IMG/VR virus record: IMGVR_UViG_3300030060_001726
Span: 1-31,756 of that record
Reading direction: 5' to 3' (one strand)
DNA length: 31,756 nucleotides
Origin: a virus
Below the pieces are notes generated by a model, which was given only the letters and a program-made list of their open reading frames with translations, had not been told where the DNA came from and searched no databases. A program made the position numbers and the translations under genes. This document shows, piece by piece, positions 23,804 to 29,969 of this stretch (positions are counted from its first letter, which is position 1; the number at the start of each line of letters is the position of its first letter).

Positions 23804-24074
23804 CTGTCAACCCCCCATGTATAAAAAAATAATTACCGCCATCCAAATTGTGGTCAGAGTTAGCTTCGCCGCAATCCATCCTGGCTAATTTATTTTCAAT
23901 ATGAAATTTTACTGCATCACTTGCATAAAATCTTTCACCTGGTTTTAATTTTTTTTTAAAACTTAAAGTTAATCTAGCTGCCAGGTTCTCGTAAAGTTCC
24001 TGGTAATTACCAAGCTTGCCAGCTCTATCTTTGAGTATCTGCGCAGCTACTTCTGCATATTGTTGTGGTGTCAT
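23784..24074 (-). CDS. DUF6378-like small phage protein
   Basis: 96 residues. 'ILKDRAGKLGNYQELYENLAARL' (about 13-35), 'ASDAVKFHIENKLARMDCGE' (about 51-70) and 'DHNLDGGNYFFIHGGL' resemble the DUF6378 phage family as remembered (R-x-x-x-YG/LG-x-Y/F...; a K-x-AR helix; then D-x-x-D-x-x-GY). That family lies in early regions of many phages; its activity is not established. It overlaps the 53-residue gene upstream by ATGA. Confidence 0.5.
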   Translation of the reverse strand: MTPQQYAEVAAQILKDRAGKLGNYQELYENLAARLTLSFKKKLKPGERFYASDAVKFHIENKLARMDCGEANSDHNLDGGNYFFIHGGLTDESGKQ

Positions 24075-24232
24075 TTGATAATCCTATCTGCATGATCTAC
24101 TTTCAGCTCTTGTTCTCTCCAGGCTGCTTTCTCAGCTGCAAGCTCAGCTGGTGTAAGCGGCACTTGTTTTTTCTTCATCTCTTTATAGATCATAGATAAA
24201 TACATAGCTCCAGTTCTAAATGATTCAACCAT
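24071..24232 (-). CDS. 53-residue early protein, unknown function
   Basis: An uninterrupted 53-codon frame fills the gap between the VRR-NUC and DUF6378-like genes. It starts MVESFRTGAMYLSMIYKEMK and ends KVDHADRIIK. GGGGGAGATA lies just before its ATG, which overlaps the upstream stop (TAATG). Its own stop overlaps the next start (ATGA). The coupling on both sides, good ribosome site and absence of waste space support a real gene. Mostly helical and charged; not recognised. Confidence 0.75.
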   Translation of the reverse strand: MVESFRTGAMYLSMIYKEMKKKQVPLTPAELAAEKAAWREQELKVDHADRIIK

Positions 24233-24621
24233 TATCTCCCCCTTAGTTTAATTAATTGTTCTAAAAATTCTTGCACCTGGTCAACAGATCTGCAAAGCGC
24301 CCAAAAAGCACCAGCTTCCTCTAACCTATCTCTTATTTCTCTTTGGCTTTGAGTGAGCTGGCCCTTGCGACCTTTTACCTCAATAAATATTGATAACGAT
24401 ACGCCGCAGTATGTCTGATCGCCTGGCACAAATATTTCTATGTCTGGCCAGCCAGCTTTCGTTCCCATACGTTTTTGTTTTACTTTGAATGAAACATGAC
24501 GGTTACCCTCATTCGGTGAGTGATGCCAAACTGATCCAGGCGGCAGCATAATATCCAACCACCTGGCTATTCGTAGGTGTACTGTATCTTCCGAATCAAT
24601 TTCTACGGATGATAAAGTCAT
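24232..24621 (-). CDS. VRR-NUC family nuclease
   Basis: 129 residues. 'WHHSPNEGNR' (32-41), 'RMGTKAGWPDIEIF' (51-64), 'IFIEVKGRKGQLTQSQREIRDRLEEAGAFWALCRSVDQV' (79-116) are the standard VRR-NUC motifs: catalytic D60 and E81-x-K83, with Q89/Q92 in the following helix. VRR-NUC enzymes are small PD-(D/E)XK, structure-specific nucleases and often act on junctions or branched DNA in phages. It overlaps the HTH gene by 26 bases. Likely role: resolving recombination or replication intermediates. Confidence 0.9.
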   Translation of the reverse strand: MTLSSVEIDSEDTVHLRIARWLDIMLPPGSVWHHSPNEGNRHVSFKVKQKRMGTKAGWPDIEIFVPGDQTYCGVSLSIFIEVKGRKGQLTQSQREIRDRLEEAGAFWALCRSVDQVQEFLEQLIKLRGR

Positions 24622-24808
24622 TTGGCGTTACCGCTCCCATTGTTACTTCTAAAATCAAGCTTAGATTTTTTGGATTCGGTGTCAATGCCTGGTTGTGATT
24701 TTTTGGTAAACACCACCGCCTGGCCACTGTAGCTTCTTTGAAACCAAGTTTTTCAGCTAGTTTTTTGTAACTCAAATTATTTTCTAATCTATATTCTTCT
24801 AGTGTCAT
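24596..24808 (-). CDS. Small Cro/repressor-like HTH protein
   Basis: 70 residues from the ATG at 24808, giving a normal helix-turn-helix start: MTLEEYRLENNLSYKKLAEKLGF, then the recognition helix EATVARRWCLP. The tail 'NPKNLSLILEVTMGAVTPNDFI' is typical of Cro-like phage regulators (choice of binding helix then 'T-G-AVTPNDF'). An upstream in-frame ATG at 24847 lies inside the operator-like repeat and is less likely. No ribosome site precedes 24808, so a leaderless message is possible. It is divergent from the recombination block. No separate CI-type repressor with a peptidase or dimerisation domain was seen. Confidence 0.8.
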   Translation of the reverse strand: MTLEEYRLENNLSYKKLAEKLGFKEATVARRWCLPKNHNQALTPNPKNLSLILEVTMGAVTPNDFIIRRN

Positions 24809-24836
24809 GTTGAAACAAATATCAAAAATGTATTCT

Positions 24837-24900
24837 AACGTCAACATAATAAAATAAATTTGACAAGGTTGACGTTTACAGATACTGTTGTCGCTAATAA
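24837..24900. promoter_or_regulatory. Divergent promoter/operator region of the early genes
   Basis: Inverted 9-base half-sites AACGTCAAC (24837-24845) and GTTGACGTT (24868-24876) with TTGACA (24860-24865) between. Candidate minus promoter: TTGACG (24844-24839) 17 bases before TATTTG (24821-24816). Candidate plus promoter: TTGACG (24869-24874) 18 bases before GCTAAT (24893-24898). The half-sites overlap both -35 boxes, as expected for autoregulation by the HTH protein. Boxes are weak, so strength is unsure. Confidence 0.6.
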
Positions 24901-24913
24901 AAGGAGAAAGACA

Positions 24914-25861
24914 ATGACACTCAAAGAAACACCAGGATATGCCAGTAGGTTTAATTATCTATGGCACTCAAATCCTAAATCAAAACTGAGATGCAAAGCT
25001 TTGTTTGACAAAGTTCATGTAAGGCCAGCTCTTGCTGAAGCCTGGGAAATATATCAGCAATTAGATGCAAGCCAGCATTTAAGAGATAGTGCCTGGAAAA
25101 TAATTCAAAAGTTTGAACAGAAATTCAATGGCCAGGACAATGCAGCAATGTGCGGTGGTCGTACTGTTCAAGAAGCTACTGATGCTATACTGATAAACAA
25201 AACAGAAACTGGTGATGCAATCGACCAGGCTATTGAATCATTTAATAAATACAAACCTCGCACCTGGGATGATGGAGCTGATGCTGAAAAAAAAGATAAG
25301 TATATTGATGAACTGGAATCAGTAATCAAAAATGCAGCAGCTGGTTTGCAAGAAGCTATGGCCAGGGATAACCAGATAACTGGTGAAATAGAATATTTAA
25401 ATACTTTACCTGGCACTGAACTGCCACACAACACCAGGCCAGACTATAATAGGCGTGGAGATCTCAAGACAAAATGGTCCAGGATAAATAAAAAAACTAA
25501 ATCTGGATTTTCAGCTGGCAGTTTGCCAAGTAGTTTATCTGGTCCTTTTGAACAAGCTGCGCTTTACCAGGTCGCTGGATTCTGGGCGTGTAATGGTAAA
25601 CTACCTCCGTTCCTGGTCTATGCTAACGCTACAGACTACAAAATTTTTGACCAGGGAAACACACCAGAGCTGCAAAATGATTACCTACAAGACGTTGTAA
25701 ACGCCATAGTTCGTAATCATAGAACTACAGAAGAAATATTGAAAGCTGCAAAAGACAAAGATCACCTTTTCAGATTAGTTGATCCAGACTTTACAAACAT
25801 ATGCTGGGCGGATCCACCAGAGATAATTGAGGAAGCTCACAAAGTATGGGGGATAGGATGA
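24914..25861 (+). CDS. RecB/Cas4-like PD-(D/E)XK exonuclease (recombination)
   Basis: 315 residues from the ATG at 24914, eight bases after AAGGAG. A TTG at 24860 would place coding sequence over the operator. The C-terminal half has the nuclease pattern: acidic E158/E160 and D177, then GDLKTKW with D183-x-K185, followed by QAALY (Q214-x3-Y218), the motif typical of RecB/Cas4-type enzymes; 'FLVYANATDYKIF' forms the next strand. Upstream 'GGRTVQEATDAILINKT' may be substrate-binding. It opens the plus-strand recombination block and lies beside a possible annealing protein, so a Red-alpha-like role in end resection is likely. Confidence 0.75.
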   Translation: MTLKETPGYASRFNYLWHSNPKSKLRCKALFDKVHVRPALAEAWEIYQQLDASQHLRDSAWKIIQKFEQKFNGQDNAAMCGGRTVQEATDAILINKTETGDAIDQAIESFNKYKPRTWDDGADAEKKDKYIDELESVIKNAAAGLQEAMARDNQITGEIEYLNTLPGTELPHNTRPDYNRRGDLKTKWSRINKKTKSGFSAGSLPSSLSGPFEQAALYQVAGFWACNGKLPPFLVYANATDYKIFDQGNTPELQNDYLQDVVNAIVRNHRTTEEILKAAKDKDHLFRLVDPDFTNICWADPPEIIEEAHKVWGIG

Positions 25862-25983
25862 TAAAATTATTTTTTGAAATTTTATTTCTATTTATGTTTT
25901 GTGTATTTGCTTACTATGCACTTTGGTTTGGTTGCCTGGTTGACCAAGCTTGCTTTGATAGAAATTTTATTGAGATTCTATAA
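25858..25983 (+). CDS. 41-residue membrane protein
   Basis: An ATG overlapping the exonuclease stop (ATGA) opens a 41-codon frame that ends with TAA directly before the next ATG. MIKLFFEILFLFMFCVFAYYALWFGCLV is a single hydrophobic transmembrane helix (residues about 3-28), followed by a short charged tail (DQACFDRNFIEIL). It fills the gap exactly and is coupled on both sides. Function unknown; small membrane proteins in early phage regions can act in host envelope modification or superinfection exclusion, which is only a suggestion here. Confidence 0.7.
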   Translation: MIKLFFEILFLFMFCVFAYYALWFGCLVDQACFDRNFIEIL

Positions 25984-26370
25984 ATGAAATACGAAACAAA
26001 AAAGAAAGTGAAACAAGCTATGTTAGAAAAAAAATATAATGAAGAATTGAATCAAGCACCAAATATCCATAAAAACCCCAGGGAAACTGAGCAGCTGGCT
26101 TTGGACTTCATACTACCTAGAATAAAGAATATGCGCCTGGCGGTCCTCAGATCCGTAGCAAAGGCTGGATGGCCGCAAGGTATTACTGGATCAGAAATAG
26201 TTGATGACATTGATGGATATATTGTATCAGTAAGACCAAGACTAACTGAGCTGCATGAGTATGGATTAATCATTCCAGGCAATAAAAGAAAAAATAAAAG
26301 AGGATGCCAGGAGCTTACCTGGTTGATTACAACCGAGGGCGAGCAAGTAGCGAGGATGAAAGATGAGTGA
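25984..26370 (+). CDS. Winged-helix DNA-binding protein
   Basis: 128 residues. The N-terminus is basic and helical (MKYETKKKVKQAMLEKKYNEE). Residues about 45-125 form a winged helix: 'MRLAVLRSVAKAGWPQGITGSEIVDDI', recognition part 'VSVRPRLTELHEYGLII', then a wing with basic residues (NKRKNKRGCQELTWLI). Such proteins occur in early phage regions as regulators or replication helpers; the specific role is unknown. It is between the exonuclease and the annealing-protein candidate, overlapping the latter by 8 bases. Confidence 0.65.
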   Translation: MKYETKKKVKQAMLEKKYNEELNQAPNIHKNPRETEQLALDFILPRIKNMRLAVLRSVAKAGWPQGITGSEIVDDIDGYIVSVRPRLTELHEYGLIIPGNKRKNKRGCQELTWLITTEGEQVARMKDE

Positions 26371-27013
26371 GCTGAAAGAAATATTAGAAACAATAAACCT
26401 AAAAACTATAAATTTAAAAGGCAAAGAATACAGTATGGTATCTTCACGCCTGGAGATTTTTAGAAAGCATTTTGGTTTTAGATATGGAATTGTAGAGGAG
26501 ATCCTGGTAGATGACGGCAAGCGTGTTGTAACAAAAACCAGTATCATTGACAGAGATAAGCCAGAAATACCTATTGGCGTAGGACACGCTGAAGAAATAA
26601 GAGGTAGCTCCCTGGTTAACAAAACCTCAGCAATAGAGAACTGCATGACAAGCAGCCTTGGTAGAGCTTTGGCTACTGCTGCTGCTTTGCATGGTGGTGA
26701 AATGGCAAGTGTAAACGAAATAGAAAAGGCACAAAACAATGAAAAAAATATTAACGAAATTAAAAAAGATCTTCCAAAAGATAAAGAAGATCCTCCAAAA
26801 GAAGAAGAAGCCACAGAAAAAGACCAGGAGCAGTGGCAAAAAATAACTGAGAACTATCTTAAAAATATTGATGAACTCAAATCACAAAGTATGTGTTTGC
26901 ACTGGTTCAATAGAAATAAAGATGTTCTTAAAAATATGAAAGTAGTTGTTCCCAGGATGTACGGCGAGATCCAGGAGCATTACGAAAGAAAACTTGAATC
27001 ACTTAAACTATAG
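26363..27013 (+). CDS. Possible ERF/Rad52-type single-strand annealing protein
   Basis: 216 residues. Residues about 30-120 are conserved-looking: LEIFRKHFGFRYGIVEEILVDDGKRVVTKTSIID, then 'GHAEEIRGSSLVNKTSAIENCMTSSLGRALATAAALHGGE'. The last part (N-K-T-S-A-x-E-N...-T-S-x-x-GRAL) resembles the helix of ERF/Rad52-like annealing proteins where 'T-x-x-x-K/GRAL-x-x-x-G' is usual. Residues 120-160 are a charged Lys/Glu/Pro linker (EIKKDLPKDKEDPPKEEEATEKDQEQW). Position after an exonuclease supports a Red-beta-like partner. I recall relatives annotated only as hypothetical, so the assignment is moderate. Confidence 0.5.
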   Translation: MSELKEILETINLKTINLKGKEYSMVSSRLEIFRKHFGFRYGIVEEILVDDGKRVVTKTSIIDRDKPEIPIGVGHAEEIRGSSLVNKTSAIENCMTSSLGRALATAAALHGGEMASVNEIEKAQNNEKNINEIKKDLPKDKEDPPKEEEATEKDQEQWQKITENYLKNIDELKSQSMCLHWFNRNKDVLKNMKVVVPRMYGEIQEHYERKLESLKL

Positions 27014-27021
27014 GAGATATT

Positions 27022-27354
27022 ATGGGAAACTCACCACAATTTTCAAATACAAATATGAAATTTCAGAGGGCAGTAGGCGCATCTGACGATAACCCTGGAC
27101 AAAAAGTTAAGGTAAGTATCTGGCTTAACTTTGATAATGGCTGGGATGATGTAAACAAAATACCTTTTCCGCCTACACCTGAGCAGCAAAAATCTATTGA
27201 AGATATACATAAACAAATAAAAGATTTGGGGATGGAACTATCAGTGCAGCTGCAAACTGATAGTAAAATGAATATTGCCAGGACTAGGGCATTTTGTAAC
27301 GAGCTTCGTTACGAAACTAAAGATGAATCTATTAGCGGATTTGATGATCTCTAA
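27022..27354 (+). CDS. Small acidic-tailed protein, possible single-strand DNA-binding accessory
   Basis: 110 residues with an AGGAGA ribosome site. Residues 1-45 include 'NTNMKFQRAVGASDDNPGQKVKVSIWLNFDNGW', then 'EQQKSIEDIHKQIKDLGMELSVQLQTDSKMNIARTRAFCNELRYE' and an acidic end ISGFDDL. An acidic, Phe-containing tail is a feature of SSB proteins, but no OB-fold could be confirmed by eye. It is the last gene of the recombination block and its stop overlaps the convergent integrase stop by 4 bases. Function unproven. Confidence 0.5.
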   Translation: MGNSPQFSNTNMKFQRAVGASDDNPGQKVKVSIWLNFDNGWDDVNKIPFPPTPEQQKSIEDIHKQIKDLGMELSVQLQTDSKMNIARTRAFCNELRYETKDESISGFDDL

Positions 27355-28418
27355 AAATTTATCTTGGCAATCTTTTGTTGCAGCTTTTGTTTTCTAGCTA
27401 AGTCTTGCATCCAGTGGCCGTAGACGTTTTGAGTTATCTTAATATCGCTATGGCCCATAAGATTTGAAACTGTCCAAATATCATCACCAAAATGCTCAAG
27501 CATCTTACTGGCGTAGTAATGTCTGAGATCGTGCCACCTCAAAGTTTTATCACTTACTTTCTTAACTACCTTTTGCAGCTGCTCCAGCCAGTAGCTTCTT
27601 CCTATCATCGTGTTGTATTTAGTGCCAAACACAAAGTTTGTTTTACCTGGTCTACCTTTTTTTATGTAAAGCTCTTTCAGCTCTTTTAAAATTTTACCAG
27701 GGATAGGCACTATTCTATTTGAAGTATTTGTTTTGACCAGGCCCACGCCATGCTTTTCGATCTCATCATCAACAACAACCTTGAGCTTTGCGCTTCGTCT
27801 TACATTAACTTCAGACATTTTAAAATCAATATCATCCCAGGTCAAAGCTCGTTGCTCACCAGCTCTTAGGCCAGTGCTGCAAGCAAATCTGTAAGCTAGT
27901 CTAATTGATTCTGGTAAATGGCTATCAATCTCATGGATAAAATCAGTAGATAGTTTTTCAATCTTAGGCTGCTGCTCAACGATAGGTCTTTTGAACTCAG
28001 CATCTAACATGGGATTTTGCGCCAGGCAGTTTCTGCTTTTGCAAAAAGATAAAAACTTATTAAAACAAGATCGCATCTCTTTCACAGTTTTGAAGCTTCG
28101 CTTACCTTTTTTACCGCTATTAAATAATGTGGGGAGGATGTAGGATTCACAATGTTCTACAGTGAGATCCCTTGGTTTGAGCTGGCCAACAGTGCAGCTA
28201 CCTACATTGATTGCCAGGATTGTATCAAAGATATTTTTGTATTTATCAAAATAATCTGGCAGCGGTTTGCCGCCTTTCATGTTTTTGTATTCTCTAAAAT
28301 AAAATGTTCTTAGAAAATGATTATTTTTCAGTCTTATATCCCAATCTTTCCTGGCATCTTGGCATGGGAACTCACCAAGCAATTCTTGTATTGTCCAGTT
28401 TTCTATTTGTTTTTTCAT
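27351..28418 (-). CDS. int: Tyrosine recombinase integrase
   Basis: 355 residues. A core-binding domain (about 60-150, with FKTVKEMRSCFNKFLSFCKSRNCLAQNPM) precedes the catalytic domain. Catalytic residues: R185 in STGLRAGE, K229 in the beta-hairpin (LVKTNTSNR), H296-x-x-R299 in LRWHDLRHYY, H323 in LMGHS and Y333 in TQNVYGHW. All are present, so the enzyme should be active. AAGGAG precedes the ATG, and a strong sigma-70 promoter with an operator-like element lies just upstream. It shows that the phage can probably integrate. No attP core could be identified, because that needs a host sequence. Confidence 0.95.
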   Translation of the reverse strand: MKKQIENWTIQELLGEFPCQDARKDWDIRLKNNHFLRTFYFREYKNMKGGKPLPDYFDKYKNIFDTILAINVGSCTVGQLKPRDLTVEHCESYILPTLFNSGKKGKRSFKTVKEMRSCFNKFLSFCKSRNCLAQNPMLDAEFKRPIVEQQPKIEKLSTDFIHEIDSHLPESIRLAYRFACSTGLRAGEQRALTWDDIDFKMSEVNVRRSAKLKVVVDDEIEKHGVGLVKTNTSNRIVPIPGKILKELKELYIKKGRPGKTNFVFGTKYNTMIGRSYWLEQLQKVVKKVSDKTLRWHDLRHYYASKMLEHFGDDIWTVSNLMGHSDIKITQNVYGHWMQDLARKQKLQQKIAKINF

Positions 28419-28439
28419 ACGTTTACTCCTTATACTATA

Positions 28440-28468
28440 TATATAAGAAGTATGACGTATAAAGTCAA
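28440..28468 (-). promoter_or_regulatory. Integrase promoter with overlapping operator-like element
   Basis: TTGACT (28468-28463), a 17-base spacer and TATATA (28445-28440): a near-consensus sigma-70 promoter about 15 bases before the AAGGAG of the integrase. The stretch 28452-28468 (ATGACGTATAAAGTCAA on plus) matches the minus-strand reading of the control site at 21757-21773 at 14 of 17 positions, so a common regulator is likely. Confidence 0.8.
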
Positions 28469-28469
28469 T

Positions 28470-28721
28470 CTAAGCTTTCTTTTTCTTTTTCTTGCCTAGT
28501 AAATCTGCATCTGCGCGGCGCGCTCCACCACGGCCGCTGACAAACGAGCGAACACGGCCCATCGCCCAAGCTGCCTGGCTGGTCTTTGGTCTGCTCCCAG
28601 CCGAAAAGTACGCCGCCGCTCCTCGTTTATAGACCTTATCTAAGGTTGCTTTTGAAAATCTTGATGCGCCTGGTATGGATGAATATTTACCACCAGGCTT
28701 TTTCTTTTTGGTCGGTGCCAT
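28470..28721 (-). CDS. Small basic phage protein (DUF5824-like)
   Basis: 83 residues, very basic. MAPTKKKKPGGKYSSIPG, then 'SKATLDKVYKRGAAAYFSAGSRPKTSQAAWAMGRVRSFVSGRGGARRADADLL', and a poly-Lys tail KKKKKKA. The central 'KVYKRGAAAYFS-GSRPK-S--AWAM-RV-SF--G-GGAR--D-DLL' is, as remembered, the DUF5824 phage family found in marine phages. Function not established; it may bind DNA or be packaged. It is the last gene of the lysis-side block, coupled to the next by TAATG. Confidence 0.65.
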   Translation of the reverse strand: MAPTKKKKPGGKYSSIPGASRFSKATLDKVYKRGAAAYFSAGSRPKTSQAAWAMGRVRSFVSGRGGARRADADLLGKKKKKKA

Positions 28722-28915
28722 TAGGATCTGCTCCTTTTTTTACTGATACGATTCATCATAGCTGGCGTAAGTTTGCCTTGGCGGTAGAGCTTCGCAGTTC
28801 GTAAGATCTCTTTTTCTCTGGCTTTGGGATTCTTTGCACCAGAAACATATTTTTTAGGTACGCCCTTTTTTGTTTTTGCTACTGGTGCAAATTTTCTTTT
28901 ACCTGGTTTTTTCAT
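28721..28915 (-). CDS. Small Lys-rich protein, unknown function
   Basis: 64 residues, about one third Lys/Arg: MKKPGKRKFAPVAKTKKGVPKKYVSG, then 'AREKEILRTAKLYRQGKLTPAMMNRISKKRSRS'. The middle-to-C-terminal helix pattern (E-I-x-x-T-A-x-L-Y-x-x-GK-x-T-P) looks conserved-type but I cannot name it. Coupled by TAATG overlaps with both neighbours. Nucleic-acid binding is likely from charge alone. Confidence 0.6.
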   Translation of the reverse strand: MKKPGKRKFAPVAKTKKGVPKKYVSGAKNPKAREKEILRTAKLYRQGKLTPAMMNRISKKRSRS

Positions 28916-29040
28916 TATTTCTTTCTGGCTTTCATAATTCTTTTTTGTAAAGCCATCGGCAATGTTTTTTGTTTTTTAGTTAAACCTTTTTTTGGTGGTC
29001 TACCTTTTGTTTTTCCATAAGTTCCTTTACCCATTGGCAT
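28915..29040 (-). CDS. 41-residue basic protein with AT-hook-like motif
   Basis: A 41-codon frame, MPMGKGTYGKTKGRPPKKGL and onward to KRIMKARKK, begins at 29040 after GGAGAAC and ends in a TAATG overlap with the next start. KGRPPKK resembles an AT-hook (GRP core). Similar 'MPMGKGTYG' mini-proteins occur in marine phages (recalled). It fills the gap exactly and has a good ribosome site. Function unknown; minor-groove DNA binding would be a reasonable test. Confidence 0.7.
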   Translation of the reverse strand: MPMGKGTYGKTKGRPPKKGLTKKQKTLPMALQKRIMKARKK

Positions 29041-29042
29041 AA

Positions 29043-29321
29043 TTAAGTTCTCCTTTTTTTGTGTCTGTTAGCAAAGTTCCTGGCAGCTTGAACGGATCCA
29101 AACCCCCACTGTTTCATTGCAAGAGCTTTCCTGGTTGGTCTACCCTTGCTATCTTTCATTGGACCTTTCATGCCAGCAAACCTTGCTGCAAAAGAAACTC
29201 GCCTGGGAGAAGTACCAGTTTTGAGCGGTCTTTTAAGATTGCTGCCCTCGGTCCTTTTGAAAAATTTTCTTCCAGCTGCATTTAATCCACCTTTTGGATT
29301 CTGGTATTTTTTAGCTACCAT
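29043..29321 (-). CDS. DUF6321-like basic phage protein
   Basis: 92 residues. 'GGLNAAGRKFFKRTEGSNLKRPL', then 'RRVSFAARFAGMKGPMKDSKGRPTRKALAMKQWGF', matches the DUF6321 signature as I remember it (GL-x-x-x-GR..KR..GS-L-x-P, then R..SF.AR..G-x-x-GPMKD..G-PTR.ALA...W). It is common in marine phages and possibly virion-associated; function unknown. It overlaps the endolysin stop by 11 bases. Confidence 0.75.
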   Translation of the reverse strand: MVAKKYQNPKGGLNAAGRKFFKRTEGSNLKRPLKTGTSPRRVSFAARFAGMKGPMKDSKGRPTRKALAMKQWGFGSVQAARNFANRHKKRRT

Positions 29322-29763
29322 CTATCAAACCTTTTCTATATCCATTTAATCTATCAAAGGTAAGCAGCTCACCTCTTGGATCATCAGCTATACTACAATG
29401 CACCCAGCCAGTATTACCTCCAGTATAACATTCAAGAATGAGCTGATCGAACTCCAGGTTGTCTTTTATGTAATGACAAAGATCCCAGTTTGATATGCCA
29501 GGTACTTCAAAATCAGCTGCCTGGCCTTTGCAGTGCTGGCTTTTCTTTGAGCTTCCTATTTGAATTGAAAGTTCAACACAACGAAAACCACTGCTTGGCG
29601 TAAATGGTATTCCATAATGATCCCTTACTGGTTGCAAAATTTTCTCACACAAAATTTTCATGTAATGAATTTCATCTGCACCAGGATTATTATTTATATC
29701 TTTGCGCTCAGCAGTCTGGCTTTTAATTAATTCTTTTATTGAAAAGTTTTTGGATAGCATCAT
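29311..29763 (-). CDS. Endolysin: zinc peptidase of the M15 (D-Ala-D-Ala carboxypeptidase/L-Ala-D-Glu) type
   Basis: 150 residues. 'NFSIKELIKSQTAERKDINNNP' is the usual start of the M15_3-type fold. Metal ligands are seen in SQHCKGQAADFE (H77, D84) and in GWVHCS (H122), with SSGFRC at 57-62 and E111 as the probable catalytic acid. The enzyme should cut peptide cross-links of peptidoglycan in the periplasm. No signal peptide is present, so a holin is needed. It lies two genes after holin-like membrane proteins. GGAGAAAA precedes the start. Confidence 0.88.
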   Translation of the reverse strand: MMLSKNFSIKELIKSQTAERKDINNNPGADEIHYMKILCEKILQPVRDHYGIPFTPSSGFRCVELSIQIGSSKKSQHCKGQAADFEVPGISNWDLCHYIKDNLEFDQLILECYTGGNTGWVHCSIADDPRGELLTFDRLNGYRKGLIDGS

Positions 29764-29765
29764 AG

Positions 29766-29897
29766 CTATTTTCTCCTGGCGGTCCTTGCTGCCCTGGCAA
29801 ATTGTGCTGCCGTTGGTGCGCCCTTGGCACCTTTTTTCCTCATTTTACCACCTCGTTTACGCTTTGCATGAATGTTGGCGTATAGTCCTTTTCTCAT
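29766..29897 (-). CDS. Small basic protein (KGLYANIHAKRKR type)
   Basis: 43 residues from the ATG at 29897, chosen because GGAGG lies 4 bases upstream; an in-frame ATG at 29960 has no clear site. MRKGLYANIHAKRKRGGKMRKKG, then 'APTAAQFARAARTARRK', is a highly conserved mini-protein in marine phages as I remember it; function unknown. It is part of the basic-protein cluster around the endolysin. The 72 bases upstream (29898-29969) hold no other clear feature. Confidence 0.65.
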   Translation of the reverse strand: MRKGLYANIHAKRKRGGKMRKKGAKGAPTAAQFARAARTARRK

Positions 29898-29969
29898 AAA
29901 ACCTCCATTTTCCCAGGTCCAATCATACACGGCCCTTTTGTTTCGGCGCTCCTGGCGCATCTGAGAGCC

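Noticed and set aside
23044-24847. GATC excess as a second enriched motif
   Set aside because: About 11 copies against about 6 expected in this interval; the excess is small and not comparable with CCWGG.
24860-24913. Earlier TTG start for the exonuclease
   Set aside because: It would overlap the operator-like repeats and lacks a ribosome site; the ATG at 24914 has AAGGAG at ideal distance.
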